Assembly (NCBI RefSeq): GCF_029227915.1
Contig: NC_079877.1
Location: 7,628,001-7,692,000 of the forward strand
DNA: 64,000 nucleotides
Origin: Hydractinia symbiolongicarpus
Taxonomy: Eukaryota; Cnidaria; Hydrozoa; Anthoathecata; Hydractiniidae
Reading direction: 5' to 3'
The number at the start of each line of letters is the position of its first letter. The stretch's first letter is position 1. Under the pieces are notes generated by a model, which was given only the letters and a program-made list of their open reading frames with translations, had not been told where the DNA came from and ran no database searches. The translations under genes and the position numbers were made by a program. This document shows, piece by piece, positions 53,001 to 64,000 of the stretch.

Positions 53001-55645
53001 CGCACGCTGAAGAAATAGAGACAGTTTCAAAAACTACATTTCATTGACTTTCTAACGGTGTCAATCCGTTTGAATTAAAACGGTTGCGTCACATATTCGT
53101 ACCAACATGTATTTAGTGATTTCCTTCCGATAATACTAAGTTGTATCGCTTTCAACAGTGAAACGATTGACTGTGGGACTTAGTTGAACTGATTTTAGAC
53201 TTTGACCTTATAAATGTGATAAATGAGTCATTTTGACTACAAGAAATGACATTCTTCTTAGTTTGACATGATTGATGGAACTCACCGATTACACTGGGCG
53301 CTGTGGTAACGCTTTATTTAAAAATTTAGATAAATAAGTCATTTTGTACTGTGGGACCAATCCTAGCCGTTATCGCGCGCTGAAGAAATAGAGACAGTTT
53401 TAAAAACTACATTTCATTGACTTTCTAACGGTGTCAATCCGTTTGAGTTAAAACGGTTGCGTCACATATTCGTACCAACATGTATTTAGTGATTTCCTTC
53501 CGATAATACTAAGTTGTATCGCTTTCAACAGTGAAACGATTGACTGTGAGACTTAGTTGAACTGATTTTAGACTTTGACCTTATAAATGTGATAAATGAG
53601 TCATTTTGACTACAAGAAATGACATTCTTCTTAGTTTGACATGATTGATGGAACTCACCGATTACACTGGGCGCTGTGGTAACGCTTTATTTAAAAATTT
53701 AGATAAATAAGTCATTTTGTACTGTGGGACCAATCCTAGCCGTTATCGCGCGCTGAAGAAATAGAGACAGTTTTAAAAACTACATTTCATTAACTTTCTA
53801 ACGGTGTCAATCCGTTTGAGTTAAAACGGTTGCGTCACACATTCGTACCAACATGTATTTAGTGATATTTTTCCGATATTACTAAGTTGTATCGCTTTCA
53901 ACAGTAAAACGATTGACTGTGGGACTTAGTTGAACTGATTTTGGACTTTGACCTTATAAATGTGATAAATGAGTCATTTTGACTACAAGAAATGACATTC
54001 TTCTTAGTTTGATATGATTGCTGGAACTCAGCGATTACACTGGGCGCTGTGGAAACGCTTTATTTAAAAATTAAGATAAATAAGTCATTTTGTACTGTGG
54101 GACCAATCCTAGCCGTTATCGCGCGCTGAAGAAATAGAGACAGTTTCAAAAACTACATTTCATTGACTTTCTAACGGTGTCAATCCGTTTGAGTTAGAAC
54201 GGTTGCGTCACATAATCGTACCAGCATGTATTTAGTGATATTTTTCCGATATTACTAAGTTGTATCGCTTTCAACAGTGAAACGATTGACTGTGGGACTT
54301 AGTTGAACTGATTTTGTACTTTGACCTTATAAATGTGATAAATGAGCCATTATGACTAGAAGAAATAACATTCTCCTTAATTTGTCATGATTGCTGGAAC
54401 TCACCGATTACACTGGGCGCTGTGGTAACGCTTTATTTAAAAATTTAGATAAATAAGTCATTTTGTACTGTGGGACAAATCCTAGCCGTTATCGCGCGCT
54501 GAAGAAATAGAGACAGTTTTAAAAACTACATTTCATTGACTTTCTAACGGTGTCAATCCGTTTGAGTTACAACGGTTGCGACACATAATCGTACCAACAT
54601 GTATTTACTGATTTTCTTCCGATATTACTAAGATGTATCGCTTTCAACAGTGAAACGATTGACTGCGGGACTTAGTTGAACTGATTTTGGACTTTGACCT
54701 TATAAATGTGATTAATGCGCCAATTGGTCTCCAAGGAATAACATTCTTCTTAATTTGACATGATTGCTGGAATTCAGCGGTTACAATAGGCTCTGCGGTT
54801 CCGCTTTATTTAAAAATTTAGATAAATAAGATTTTCTTACTGGGGGACCAATCCTGGCCGTTACCATGCGCTGAAGAAATAAAAACATTCTCAAGAACTA
54901 CATTTCATTGATTTCTTGGTGGTATAATTCCGTTTGAGTTACAACGGTTGCGTCACTTATTCGTACCAACATGTATTTAGCGAAAGTATTCGGATATTAC
55001 TAGGTTGCATCGTTTTTAACTGTGAAACGTTTGACTGTGCGACTTAATTGAACTGATTTTGAACTTTGACCTTATAAATGTTATAAGTGAGACAATTGGA
55101 CACCAAGAAATACCATTCTTCTTAATTTGACATGATTGGTGGAACTAAGCGTATACACTGGACCCTGTGGTAGCGATTCATTTAAAAATTTAGATAAATA
55201 AGTCATTTTTACTGTGGGACCAGTCCTAGCCGTTAGCGCGCACTGAAGATATAGAGATAGTTTCAAAAACTCCATTTCATTGCCTTTCTAACGGTGTCAA
55301 TCCGTTTGAGTTAGAACGGTTGCGTCACATAATCGTACCAACATGTATTTAGTGATTTTCTTCCGATATTACTAAGTTGTATCGCATTCAACAGAGAAAC
55401 GATTGACTGTGCGACTTAATTGAACTGATTTTGGACTTTGACCTTATAAATGTAATAAATGAGCCATTTTGACTAGAAGAAATAACATTCTCCGTAATTT
55501 GACATGATTGATGGAACTCACCGATTACACTGGACGCTGTGGTAACGGTTTATTTATAAATTGAGATAAATAAGTCATTTTGTACTGTGGGACCAATCCT
55601 AGCCGTTATCGCGCGCTGAAGAAATAGAGACAGTTTCAAAAACTA

Positions 55646-56017
55646 CATTTCATTGACTTTCTAACGGTGTCAATCCGTTTGAGTTAAAACAGTTGCGTCA
55701 CATATTCGTACCAAAATGTATTTAGTGATTTTTTTCGGATATTCCTAAGTTGCATCGCTTTTAACAGTGAAACGATTGACTGTGGGAATTATTTGAACTG
55801 ATTCAGGACTGTGACCTTATAAATGTGATAAATGAGGGAAAAGGTCTCCAAGGAATAACATTCTTCTTAATTTAACATGATTGCTGGAATTCAGCGATTA
55901 CATTAGGCTCTGTGGTAGCCTTTTTTAAAAAATTTAGATAAATAAGTCATTTTTTACTGTGGGACCAATCCTAGCCGTTAGTTCGCGCTGAAGAAATAGA
56001 GACAGCTTCAAAAAGTA
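55646..56017. repeat. Representative class E monomer (block VIII form)
   Basis: Class E has 'accaaaatgtatttag', 'gggaattatttgaactg' and 'gattcaggac'. The block VIII form adds 'ttcggatattcctaag' and 'gagggaaaaggtctcc'. Another form, in blocks V and VI (for example 22,151-22,522), has 'acaacagctgcgtcac' and 'gccattttgactaaaag'. The two forms share the E-specific middle but differ on both sides, so they are mosaics. Confidence 0.78.
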
Positions 56018-59000
56018 CATTTCATTGACTTTCTAACGGTGTCAATCTGTTTGAGTTACAACGGTTGGGTCACATATTCGTACCAACATGTATTAACGAT
56101 GTTTTTCTGATATTACTAGGTTGCATCGCTTCTAACAGTGAAACGATTGACTGTGGGACTTAATTGAACTAACTTTGGACTTTGACCTTGTAAATGTTAT
56201 AAGTGAGACAATTGGACTCCAAGAAATAACATTCTTCTTAATTTGGCATGATTGCTGGAACTCGGCGATTACACTGGGCGCTGTGGAGGCGCTTTATTAA
56301 AAAATTAAGATAAATAAGTCTTTTTTTACTGTGGGACCAATCCTAGCCGTTATCGCGCGCTGAAGAAATAGAGACAGTTTTAAAAACTACATTTTATTGA
56401 CTTTCTAACGGTGTCAATCCGTTTGAGTTAAAACGGTTGCGTCACATATTCGTACCAACATGTATTTAGTGATTTCCTTCCGATAATACTAAGTTGTATC
56501 GCTTTCAACAGTGAAACGATTGCCTGTGGGACTTAGGTGAACTGATTTTAGACTTTGACCTTATAAATGTGATAAATGAGTCATTTTGACTACTAGAAAT
56601 GACATTCTTCTTAGTTTGACATGATTGATGGAACTCACCGATTACACTGGGCGCTGTGGTAACGCTTTATTAAAAAATTTAGATAAATAAGTCATTTTGT
56701 ACTGTGGGACCAATCCTAGCCGTTATCGCGCGCTGAAGAAATAGAGACAGTTTTAAAAACTACATTTCATTGACTTTCTAACGGTGTCAATCCGTTTGAG
56801 TTACAACGGTTGCGACACATAATCGTACCAACATGTATTTACTGATTTTCTTCCGATATTACTAAGATGTATCGCTTTCAACAGTGAAACGATTGACTGC
56901 GGGACTTAGTTGAACTGATTTTGGACTTTGACCTTATAAATGTGATTAATGCGCCAATTGGTCTCCAAGGAATAACATTCTTCTTAATTTGACATGATTG
57001 TTGGAATTCAGCGGTTACAATAGGCTCTGCGGTAGCGCTTTATTTAAAAATTTAGATAAATAAGATTTTCTTACTGTGGGACCAATCCTGGCCGTTACCA
57101 TGCGCTGAAAAAATAAAGACATTCTCAAGAACTACATTTCATTGATTTCTTGGTGGTATAATTCCGTTTGAGTTACAACGGTTGCGTCACATATTCGTAC
57201 CAACATGTATTTAGCGAAAGTATTCGGATATTACTAGGTTGCATCGCTTTTAACTGTGAAACGTTTGACTGTGCGACTTAATTGAACTGATTTTGAACTT
57301 TGACCTTATAAATGTTATAAGTGAGACAATTGGACACCAAGAAATACCATTCTTCTTAATTTGACATGATTGGTGGAACTAAGCGTATACACTGGACCCT
57401 GTGGTAGCGATTCATTTAAAAATTTAGATAAATAAGTCATTTTTACTGTGGGACCAATCCTAGCCGTTAGCGCGCGCTGAAGATATAGAGATAGTTTCAA
57501 AAACTCCATTTCATTGACTTTCTAACGGTGTCAATCCGTTTGAGTTAGAACGGTTGCGTCACACAATCGTACCAACATGTATTTAGTGATTTTCTTCCGA
57601 TATTACTAAGTTGTATCGCTTTCAACAGAGAAACGATTGACTGTGGGACTTAATTGAACTGATTTTGGACTTTGACCTTATAAATGTAATAAATGAGCCA
57701 TTTTGACTAGAAGAAATAACATTCTCCGTAATTTGACATGATTGATGGAACTCACCGATTACTCTGGGCGCTGTGGTAACGGTTTATTTATAAATTGAGA
57801 TAAATAAGTCATTTTGTACTGTAGGACCAATCCTAGCCGTTATCGCGCGCTGAAGAAATAGAGACAGTTTTAGAAACTACATTTCATTGACTTTCTAACG
57901 GTGTCAATCCGCTTGAGTTAAAACAGTTGCATCACATATTCGTACCAAAATGTATTTAGTGATTTTTTTCGGATATTCCTAAGTTGCATCGCTTTTAACA
58001 GTGAAACGATTGACTGTGGGAATTATTTGAACTGATTCAGGACTGTGACCTTATAAATGTGATAAATGAGGGAAAAGGTCTCCAAGGAATAACATTCTTC
58101 TTAATTTAACATGATTGCTGGAATTCAGCGATTACATTAGGCTCTGTGGTAGCTTTTTTAAAAAATTTAGATAAATAAGTCATTTTTTACTGTGGGACCA
58201 ATCCTAGCCGTTAGTTCGCGCTGAAGAAATAGAGACAGCTTCAAAAAGTACATTTCATTGACTTTCTAACGGTGTCAATCTGTTTGAGTTACAACGGTTG
58301 GGTCACATATTCGTACCAACATGTATTAACGATGTTTTTCTGATATTACTAGGTTGCATCGCTTCTAACAGTGAAACGATTGACTGTGGGACTTAATTGA
58401 ACTAACTTTGGACTTTGACCTTGTAAATGTTATAAGTGAGACAATTGGACTCCAAGAAATAACATTCTTCTTAATTTGGCATGATTGCTGGAACTCGGCG
58501 ATTACACTGGGCGCTGTGGAGGCGCTTTATTAAAAAATTAAGATAAATAAGTCTTTTTTTACTGTGGGACCAATCCTAGCCGTTATCGCGCGCTGAAGAA
58601 ATAGAGACAGTTTTAAAAACTACATTTCATTGAGTTTCTAACGGTGTCAATCCGTTTGAGTTAAAACGGTTGCGTCACATATTCGTACCAACATGTATTT
58701 AGTGATTTCCTTCCGATAATACTAAGTTGTATCGCTTTCAACAGTGAAACGATTGCCTGTGGGACTTAGTTGAACTGATTTTAGACTTTGACCTTATAAA
58801 TGTGATAAATGAGTCATTTTGACTACTAGAAATGACATTCTTCTTAGTTTGACATGATTGATGGAACTCACCGATTACACTGGGCGCTGTGGTAACGCTT
58901 TATTAAAAAATTTAGATAAATAAGTCATTTTGTACTGTGGGACCAATCCTAGCCGTTATCGCGCGCTGAAGAAATAGAGACAGTTTTAAAAACTACATTT

Positions 59001-62000
59001 CATTGACATTCTAACGGTGTCAATCCGTTTGAGTTACAACGGTTGCGACACATAATCGTACCAACATGTATTTACTGATTTTCTTCCGATATTACTAAGA
59101 TGTATCGCTTTCAACAGTGAAACGATTGACTGCGGGACTTAGTTGAACTGATTTTGGACTTTGACCTTATAAATGTGATTAATGCGCCAATTGGTCTCCA
59201 AGGAATAACATTCTTCTTAATTTGACATGATTGCTGGAATTCAGCGGTTACAATAGGCTCTGCGGTAGCGCTTTATTTAAAAATTTAGATAAATAAGATT
59301 TTCTTACTGTGGGACCAATCCTGGCCGTTACCATGCGCTGAAGAAATAAAGACATTCTCAAGAACTACATTTCATTGATTTCTTGGTGGTATAATTCCGT
59401 TTGAGTTACAACGGTTGCGTCAAATATTCGTACCAACATGTATTTAGCGAAAGTATTCGGATATTACTAGGTTGCATCGCTTTTAACTGTGAAACGTTTG
59501 ACTGTGCGACTTAATTGAACTGATTTTGAACTTTGACCTTATAAATGTTATAAGTGAGACAATTGGACACCAAGAAATACCATTCTTCTTAATTTGACAT
59601 GATTGGTGGAACTAAGCGTATACACTGGACCCTGTGGTAGCGATTCATTTAAAAATTTAGATAAATAAGTCATTTTTACTGTGGGACCAATCCTAGCCGT
59701 TAGCGCGCGCTGAAGATATAGAGATAGTTTCAAAAACTCCATTTCATTGACTTTCTAACGGTGTCAATCCGTTTGAGTTAGAACGGTTGCGTCACACAAT
59801 CGTACCAACATGTATTTAGTGATTTTCTTCCGATATTACTAAGTTGTATCGCTTTCAACAGAGAAACGATTGACTGTGGGACTTAATTGAACTGATTTTG
59901 GACTTTGACCTTATAAATGTAATAAATGAGCCATTTTGACTAGAAGAAATAACATTCTCCGTAATTTGACATGATTGATGGAACTCACCGATTACACTGG
60001 GCGCTGTGGTAACGGTTTATTTATAAATTGAGATAAATAAGTCATTTTGTACTGTAGGACCAATCCTAGCCGTTATCGCGCGCTGAAGAAATAGAGACAG
60101 TTTCAGAAACTACATTTCATTGACTTTCTAACGGTGTCAATCCGTTTGAGTTAAAACAGTTGCGTCACATATTCGTACCAAAATGTATTTAGTGATTTTT
60201 TTCGGATATTCCTAAGTTGCATCGCTTTTAACAGTGAAACGATTGACTGTGGGAATTATTTGAACTGATTCAGGACTGTGACCTTATAAATGTGATAAAT
60301 GAGGGAAAAGGTCTCCAAGGAATAACATTCTTCTTAATTTAACATGATTGCTGGAATTCAGCGATTACATTAGGCTCTGTGGTAGCTTTTTTAAAAAATT
60401 TAGGTAAATAAGTCATTTTTTACTGTGGGACCAATCCTAGCCGTTAGTTCGCGCTGAAGAAATAGAGACAGCTTCAAAAAGTACATTTCATTGACTTTCT
60501 AACGGTGTCAATCTGTTTGAGTTACAACGGTTGCGTCACATATTCGTACCAACATGTATTTAGTGATATTTTTCCGATATTACTAAGTTGTATCGCTTTC
60601 AACAGTGAAACGATTGACTGTGGGACTTAGTTGAACTGATTTTGTACTTTGACCTTATAAATGTGATAAATGAGTCATTTTGACTACAAGAAATGACATT
60701 CTTCTTAGTTTGACATGATTGATGGAACTCACCGATTACACTGGGCGCTGTGGTAACGCTTTATTTAAAAATTTAGATAAATAAGTCATTTTGTACTGTG
60801 GGACAAATCCTAGCCGTTATCGCGCGCTGAAGAAATAGAGACAGTTTTAAAAACTACATTTCATTGACTTTCTAACGGTGTCAATCCGTTTGAGTTACAA
60901 CGGTTGCGACACATAATCGTACCAACATGTATTTACTGATTTTCTTCCGATATTACTAAGATGTATCGCTTTCAACAGTGAAACGATTGACTGCGGGACT
61001 TAGTTGAACTGATTTTGGACTTTGACCTTATAAATGTGATTAATGCGCCAATTGGTCTCCAAGGAATAACATTCTTCTTAATTTGACATGATTGCTGGAA
61101 TTCAGCGGTTACAATAGGCTCTGCGGTTCCGCTTTATTTAAAAATTTAGATAAATAAGATTTTCTTACTGTGGGACCAATCCTGGCCGTTACCATGAGCT
61201 GAAGAAATAAAGACATTCTCAAGAACTCCATTTCATTGACTTTCTAACGGTGTCAATCCGTTTGAGTTAGAACGGTTGCGTCACACAATCGTACCAACAT
61301 GTATTTAGTGATTTTCTTCCGATATTACTAAGATGTATCGCTTTCAACAGAGAAACGATTGACTGTGGGACTTAATTGAACTGATTTTGGACTTTGACCT
61401 TATAAATGTAATAAATGAGCCATTTTTACTAGAAGAAATAACATTCTCCGTAATTTGACATGGTTGATGGAACTCACGGATTACACTGGGCGCTGTGGTA
61501 ACGGTTTATTTATAAATTGAGATAAATAAGTCATTTTGTACTGTAGGACCAATCCTAGCCGTTATCGCGCGCTGAAGAAATAGAGACAGTTTCAGAAACT
61601 ACATTTCATTGACTTTCTAACGGTGTCAATCCGTTTGAGTTAAAACAGTTGCGTCACATATTCGTACCAAAATGTATTTAGTGATTTTTTTCGGATATTC
61701 CTAAGTTGCATCGCTTTTAACAGTGAAACGATTGACTGTGGGAATTATTTGAACTGATTCAGGACTGTGACCTTATAAATGTGATAAATGAGGGAAAAGG
61801 TCTCCAAGGAATAACATTCTTCTTAATTTAACATGATTGCTGGAATTCAGCGATTACATTAGGCTCTGTGGTAGCTTTTTTAAAAAATTTAGATAAATAA
61901 GTCATTTTTTACTGTGGGACCAATCCTAGCCGTTAGTTCGCGCTGAAGAAATAGAGACAGCTTCAAAAAGTACATTTCATTGACTTTCTAACGGTGTCAA

Positions 62001-62344
62001 TCTGTTTGAGTTACAACGGTTGCGTCACATATTCGTACCAACATGTATTAACGATGTTTTTCTGATATTACTAGGTTGCATCGCTTCTAACAGTGAAACG
62101 ATTGACTGTGGGACTTAATTGAACTAACTTTGGACTTTGACCTTGTAAATGTTATAAGTGAGACAATTGGACTCCAAGAAATAACATTCTTCTTAATTTG
62201 GCATGATTGCTGGAACTCAGCGATTACACTGGGCGCTGTGGTAGCGTTTTATTTAAAAATTAAGATAAATAAGTCTTTTTTTACTGTGGGACCAATCCTA
62301 GCAGTTATCGCGCGCTGAAGAAATAGAGACAGTTTCAAAAACCA

Positions 62345-63350
62345 CATTTCATTGACTTTTTAACGGTGTCAATCCGTCTGAGTTACAACAGCTGCGTCAC
62401 ATATTCGTACCAAAATGTATTTAGTGATTTTCTTCCGATATTACTAAGTTGTATCGCTTTTAACAGTGAAACGATTGACTGTGGGAATTATTTGAACTGA
62501 TTCAGGACTTTGACCTTATAAATGTAATAAATGAGCCATTTTGACTAAAAGAAATATCATTCTTCTTAATTTTACATGATTGCTGGAACTCAGCGATTAC
62601 ACTGGGCGCTGTGGTAGCGCTTTATTTAAATATTTAGATAAATAAGATTTTCTTACTGTGGGACCAATCCTGGCCGTTAGTACGCGCTGAAGAAATAAAG
62701 ACATTCTCAAAAACTACATTTCATTGATTTCTTGGCGTATAATTCCGTTTGAGTTACAACAGTTGCGTCACATAATCGTACCAGCATGTATTTAGTGATT
62801 TTCTTCCGATATTACTAAGTTGTATCGCTTTCAACAGAGAATCGATTGACTGTGGGACTTAATTGATCTGATTTTGGGCTTTGTCCTTATAAATGTAATA
62901 AATGAGCCATTATGACTAGAATAAATAACATTCTCCGTAATTTGACATGATTGCTGGAACTCAGCGATTACACTATGCGCTGTGGTACCGCTTTGTTTAA
63001 AAGTTAAGATAAATAAGTCATTTATTACGGTGGAAACAATCCTAGCCGTTATCGCACGCTGAAGAAATAGAGACAGTTTCAAAAACTACATTTCATTGAC
63101 TTTCTAACGGTGTCAATTCGTTTGAGTTAAAAAGGTTGCGTCACATAATCGTACCAGCATGTATTTAGTGATTTTCTTCCGATATTACTAAGTTCTATCG
63201 CTTTCAACAGAGAAACGATTGACAGTGAGACTTAATTGAACTGATTTTGGACTTTGACCTTATAAATGTGATAAATGAGTCATTTTGACTACAAGAAATG
63301 ACATTCTTCTCAGTTTGACATGATTGCTGGAACTCAGCGATTACACTGGG
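62345..63350. repeat. Block IX: segment shared with 22.1-23.8 kb and its duplicate
   Basis: The monomers starting at 62345 and 62717 match 22,151 and 22,523 (E then C, offset 40,194). Near 62,756 the sequence changes to match about 23,310-23,800 (offset 39,447). Two monomers present at 22-23 kb are therefore absent here. Shared private variants are 'agagaatcgattg' (23,391 and 62,837) and 'aagttctatcgc' (23,744 and 63,190). A one-base gap in 'ttggcgtataattcc' (62,731) is unique to this copy. Similarity ends near 63,350, where block VIII-like sequence resumes. Confidence 0.78.
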
Positions 63351-64000
63351 CGCTGTGGTAACGGTTTACTTATAAATTGAGATAAATAAGTCATTTTGTA
63401 CTGTGGGACCAATCCTAGCCGTTATCGCGCGCTGAAGAAATAGAGACAGTTTTAAAAACTACATTTCATTGACTTTCTAACGGTGTCAATCCGTTTGAGT
63501 TAAAACAGTTGCGTCACATATTCGTACCAAAATGTATTTAGTGATTTTTTTCGGATATTCCTAAGTTGCATCGCTTTTAACAGTGAAACGATTGACTGTG
63601 GGAATTATTTGAACTGATTCAGGACTGTGACCTTATAAATGTGATAAATGAGGGAAAAGGTCTCCAAGGAATAACATTCTTCTTAATTTAACATGATTGC
63701 TGGAATTCAGCGATTACATTAGGCTCTGTGGTAGCCTTTTTTAAAAAATTTAGATAAATAAGTCATTTTTTACTGTGGGACCAATCCTAGCCGTTAGTTC
63801 GCGCTGAAGAAATAGAGACAGCTTCAAAAAGTACATTTCATTGACTTTCTAACGGTGTCAATCTGTTTGAGTTACAACGGTTGAGTCACATATTCGTACC
63901 AACATGTATTAACGATGTTTTTCTGATATTACTAGGTTGCATCGCTTCTAACAGTGAAACGATTGACTGTGGGACTTAATTGAACTAACTTTGGACTTTG
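63351..64000. repeat. Block X: E-type monomers of the block VIII kind, cut by the window end
   Basis: The monomers starting at 63462 and 63834 carry 'gagggaaaaggtctcc' (63,650) and 'catgtattaacgatg', matching 61,602 and 61,973 at an offset of about 1,860 (five monomers). The array continues past the right edge of the window. Confidence 0.82.

Larger units (their letters stand above)
49684..62344. repeat. Block VIII: HOR with a variable unit of five to seven monomers, led by the D monomer
   Basis: The D marker 'ggttgcgacacataatcg' opens units at 49684, 51920, 54529, 56763, 58996 and 60857, giving lengths of 2,236, 2,609, 2,234, 2,233 and 1,861 bp (six, seven, six, six and five monomers). D is followed by a C-type monomer with 'cattgatttcttggtgg' and then a monomer with 'actccatttcattg'. 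The first two units end in A/B monomers; later ones end in E monomers with 'gagggaaaaggtctcc' (55,834; 58,068; 60,301; 61,790). Starts: 49684, 50056, 50428, 50801, 51174, 51547, 51920, 52292, 52664, 53037, 53410, 53783, 54156, 54529, 54901, 55273, 55646, 56018, 56390, 56763, 57135, 57507, 57880, 58251, 58623, 58996, 59368, 59740, 60113, 60484, 60857, 61229, 61602, 61973. Confidence 0.87.
1..64000. repeat. 372/373-bp satellite DNA array, head-to-tail, spanning the whole window
   Basis: The anchor catttcattga (or a one- or two-base variant) recurs every 371-373 bases from 189 to 63,834, giving 172 junctions. Only the monomers starting at 19,562, 33,324 and 43,366 are short (355, 355 and 350 bp). 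All copies lie on the same strand and no non-satellite sequence interrupts them. One monomer counted by hand (5,410-5,782) has 133 G+C in 373 bp and 14 CpG. The six main monomer classes differ mostly in the central third (after TATAAAT or CATAAGT) and just after the anchor. Arrays of this kind usually make up centromeric or pericentromeric heterochromatin in eukaryotes; this placement is inferred. I do not recognise the family by name. No flanking unique DNA is present, so the full array length is unknown. Confidence 0.98.

Noticed and set aside
12296-59742. Minus-strand 64-codon frames, and the 99-codon frames at 265-564 and 2875-3174, which do start at ATG
   Set aside because: Each is simply the longest stop-free stretch across the anchor of one monomer class. 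One or two substitutions or a one-base length difference change the frame and length between classes. No family is recognised and nothing else supports coding.
62130-62318. Plus-strand 62-codon frame
   Set aside because: It begins at TTG, lies inside ordinary satellite monomers, and appears only because a few stop codons are lost by chance in this mosaic copy.
1050-63082. Minus-strand 83-codon open reading frames repeated across class A monomers (also the 86-codon frame at 1423-1683), with a hydrophobic N-terminus resembling a signal peptide
   Set aside because: They recur because the DNA recurs. The 83-codon frames start at TTG (for example, the reverse complement of 3,909-3,911), which is not a normal eukaryotic start. 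Substitutions between copies show no obvious synonymous bias, and no larger gene structure or recognised domain is present.
1-64000. CRISPR array
   Set aside because: Repeats are about 372 bp with no short conserved repeat and unique-spacer pattern. The differing regions are themselves repeated classes, and no cas gene is present.
1-64000. Tandemly arrayed multigene family (histone, rRNA, snRNA or tRNA type)
   Set aside because: The unit is too short and lacks any conserved open frame, rRNA or snRNA sequence, or internal tRNA promoter boxes that I can recognise.
1-64000. Transposon-derived or viral repeat
   Set aside because: I found no terminal inverted repeats, long terminal repeats, target-site duplications, or transposase or reverse-transcriptase-like reading frames on either strand.
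1-64000. CENP-B box (17-bp motif known from mammalian satellites)
   Set aside because: I found no convincing match. The AACGG/CCGTT arms share only a few bases with it and lack the required core arrangement.
1-64000. Known named satellite families (such as Drosophila 1.688/359-bp, Tribolium 360-bp or plant 180-bp types)
   Set aside because: Only the unit size is similar to some of these. I do not recognise sequence similarity from memory and cannot run a search, so no name is given.

Overview
The whole window is one uninterrupted array of tandemly repeated satellite DNA. The basic unit (monomer) is 372 or 373 bp, and every copy lies in the same orientation. Using the conserved string catttcattga (a few copies differ by one or two bases) as an anchor, I placed 172 monomer junctions, from 189 to 63,834. 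The mean spacing is about 372.2 bp. Spacing stays within 371-373 bp except at three shortened monomers: 355 bp at 19,562, its copy at 33,324, and 350 bp at 43,366. I see no gene, transposon, RNA gene, CRISPR array or unique sequence on either strand. The organism is a eukaryote. A 64-kb array with this unit size and nested higher-order repeats (HORs) is typical of pericentromeric or centromeric heterochromatin. I do not recognise the family and cannot name the species. The monomer is AT-rich (about 36% G+C by hand count on one copy) and not depleted in CpG. That fits a genome without heavy germline CpG methylation, such as many invertebrates, but does not prove it.

Layout. (I) 1-5,073: a seven-monomer unit of 2,610 bp, nearly twice. 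(II) 5,074-6,929: alternating A and B monomers, related to block I at 1,865 bp (five monomers). (III) 6,930-7,748: a third, diverged copy of the first monomers of the seven-mer. (IV) 7,749-11,086: a four-monomer unit of 1,489 bp, twice. (V) 11,087-24,848 and 24,849-38,610: two tandem copies of a 13,762-bp, 37-monomer segment. They look identical wherever I compared them and share private mutations. Each contains two 3,351-bp nine-mers, themselves made of 1,489-bp four-mers plus one extra monomer, followed by a mixed tail. (VI) 38,611-43,075: three-monomer units of 1,118 bp. (VII) 43,076-49,683: an A/B dimer array of 746 bp. (VIII) 49,684-62,344: a HOR whose unit varies between five, six and seven monomers. 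(IX) 62,345-63,350: a block sharing private variants with 22.1-23.8 kb, about 40 kb away. (X) 63,351-64,000: monomers of the block VIII kind again.

Monomer classes are recognised by diagnostic strings. A has 'actatgcgctgtgg' and 'tgtttaaaagtt'. B has 'gagtcattttgactac' and 'cattttgtactgtggg'. N has 'cataagtgtgataaatgag' and 'ggaccctgtggtagcg'. C has 'cattgatttcttgg'. D has 'ggttgcgacacataatcg'. E has 'gggaattatttgaactg' and 'gattcaggac'. Many monomers are mosaics of two classes, as expected from repeated unequal crossover or gene conversion in register.

The small open reading frames (62, 64, 83, 86 and 99 codons) repeat only because the DNA repeats. The 83-codon frames begin at TTG rather than ATG. 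I do not call any of them genes. The most notable observations are the multi-level HOR structure, the apparently perfect 13.76-kb duplication (very recent event or assembly artefact), the conserved inverted repeats inside the monomer, and the long-range sharing of private variants.
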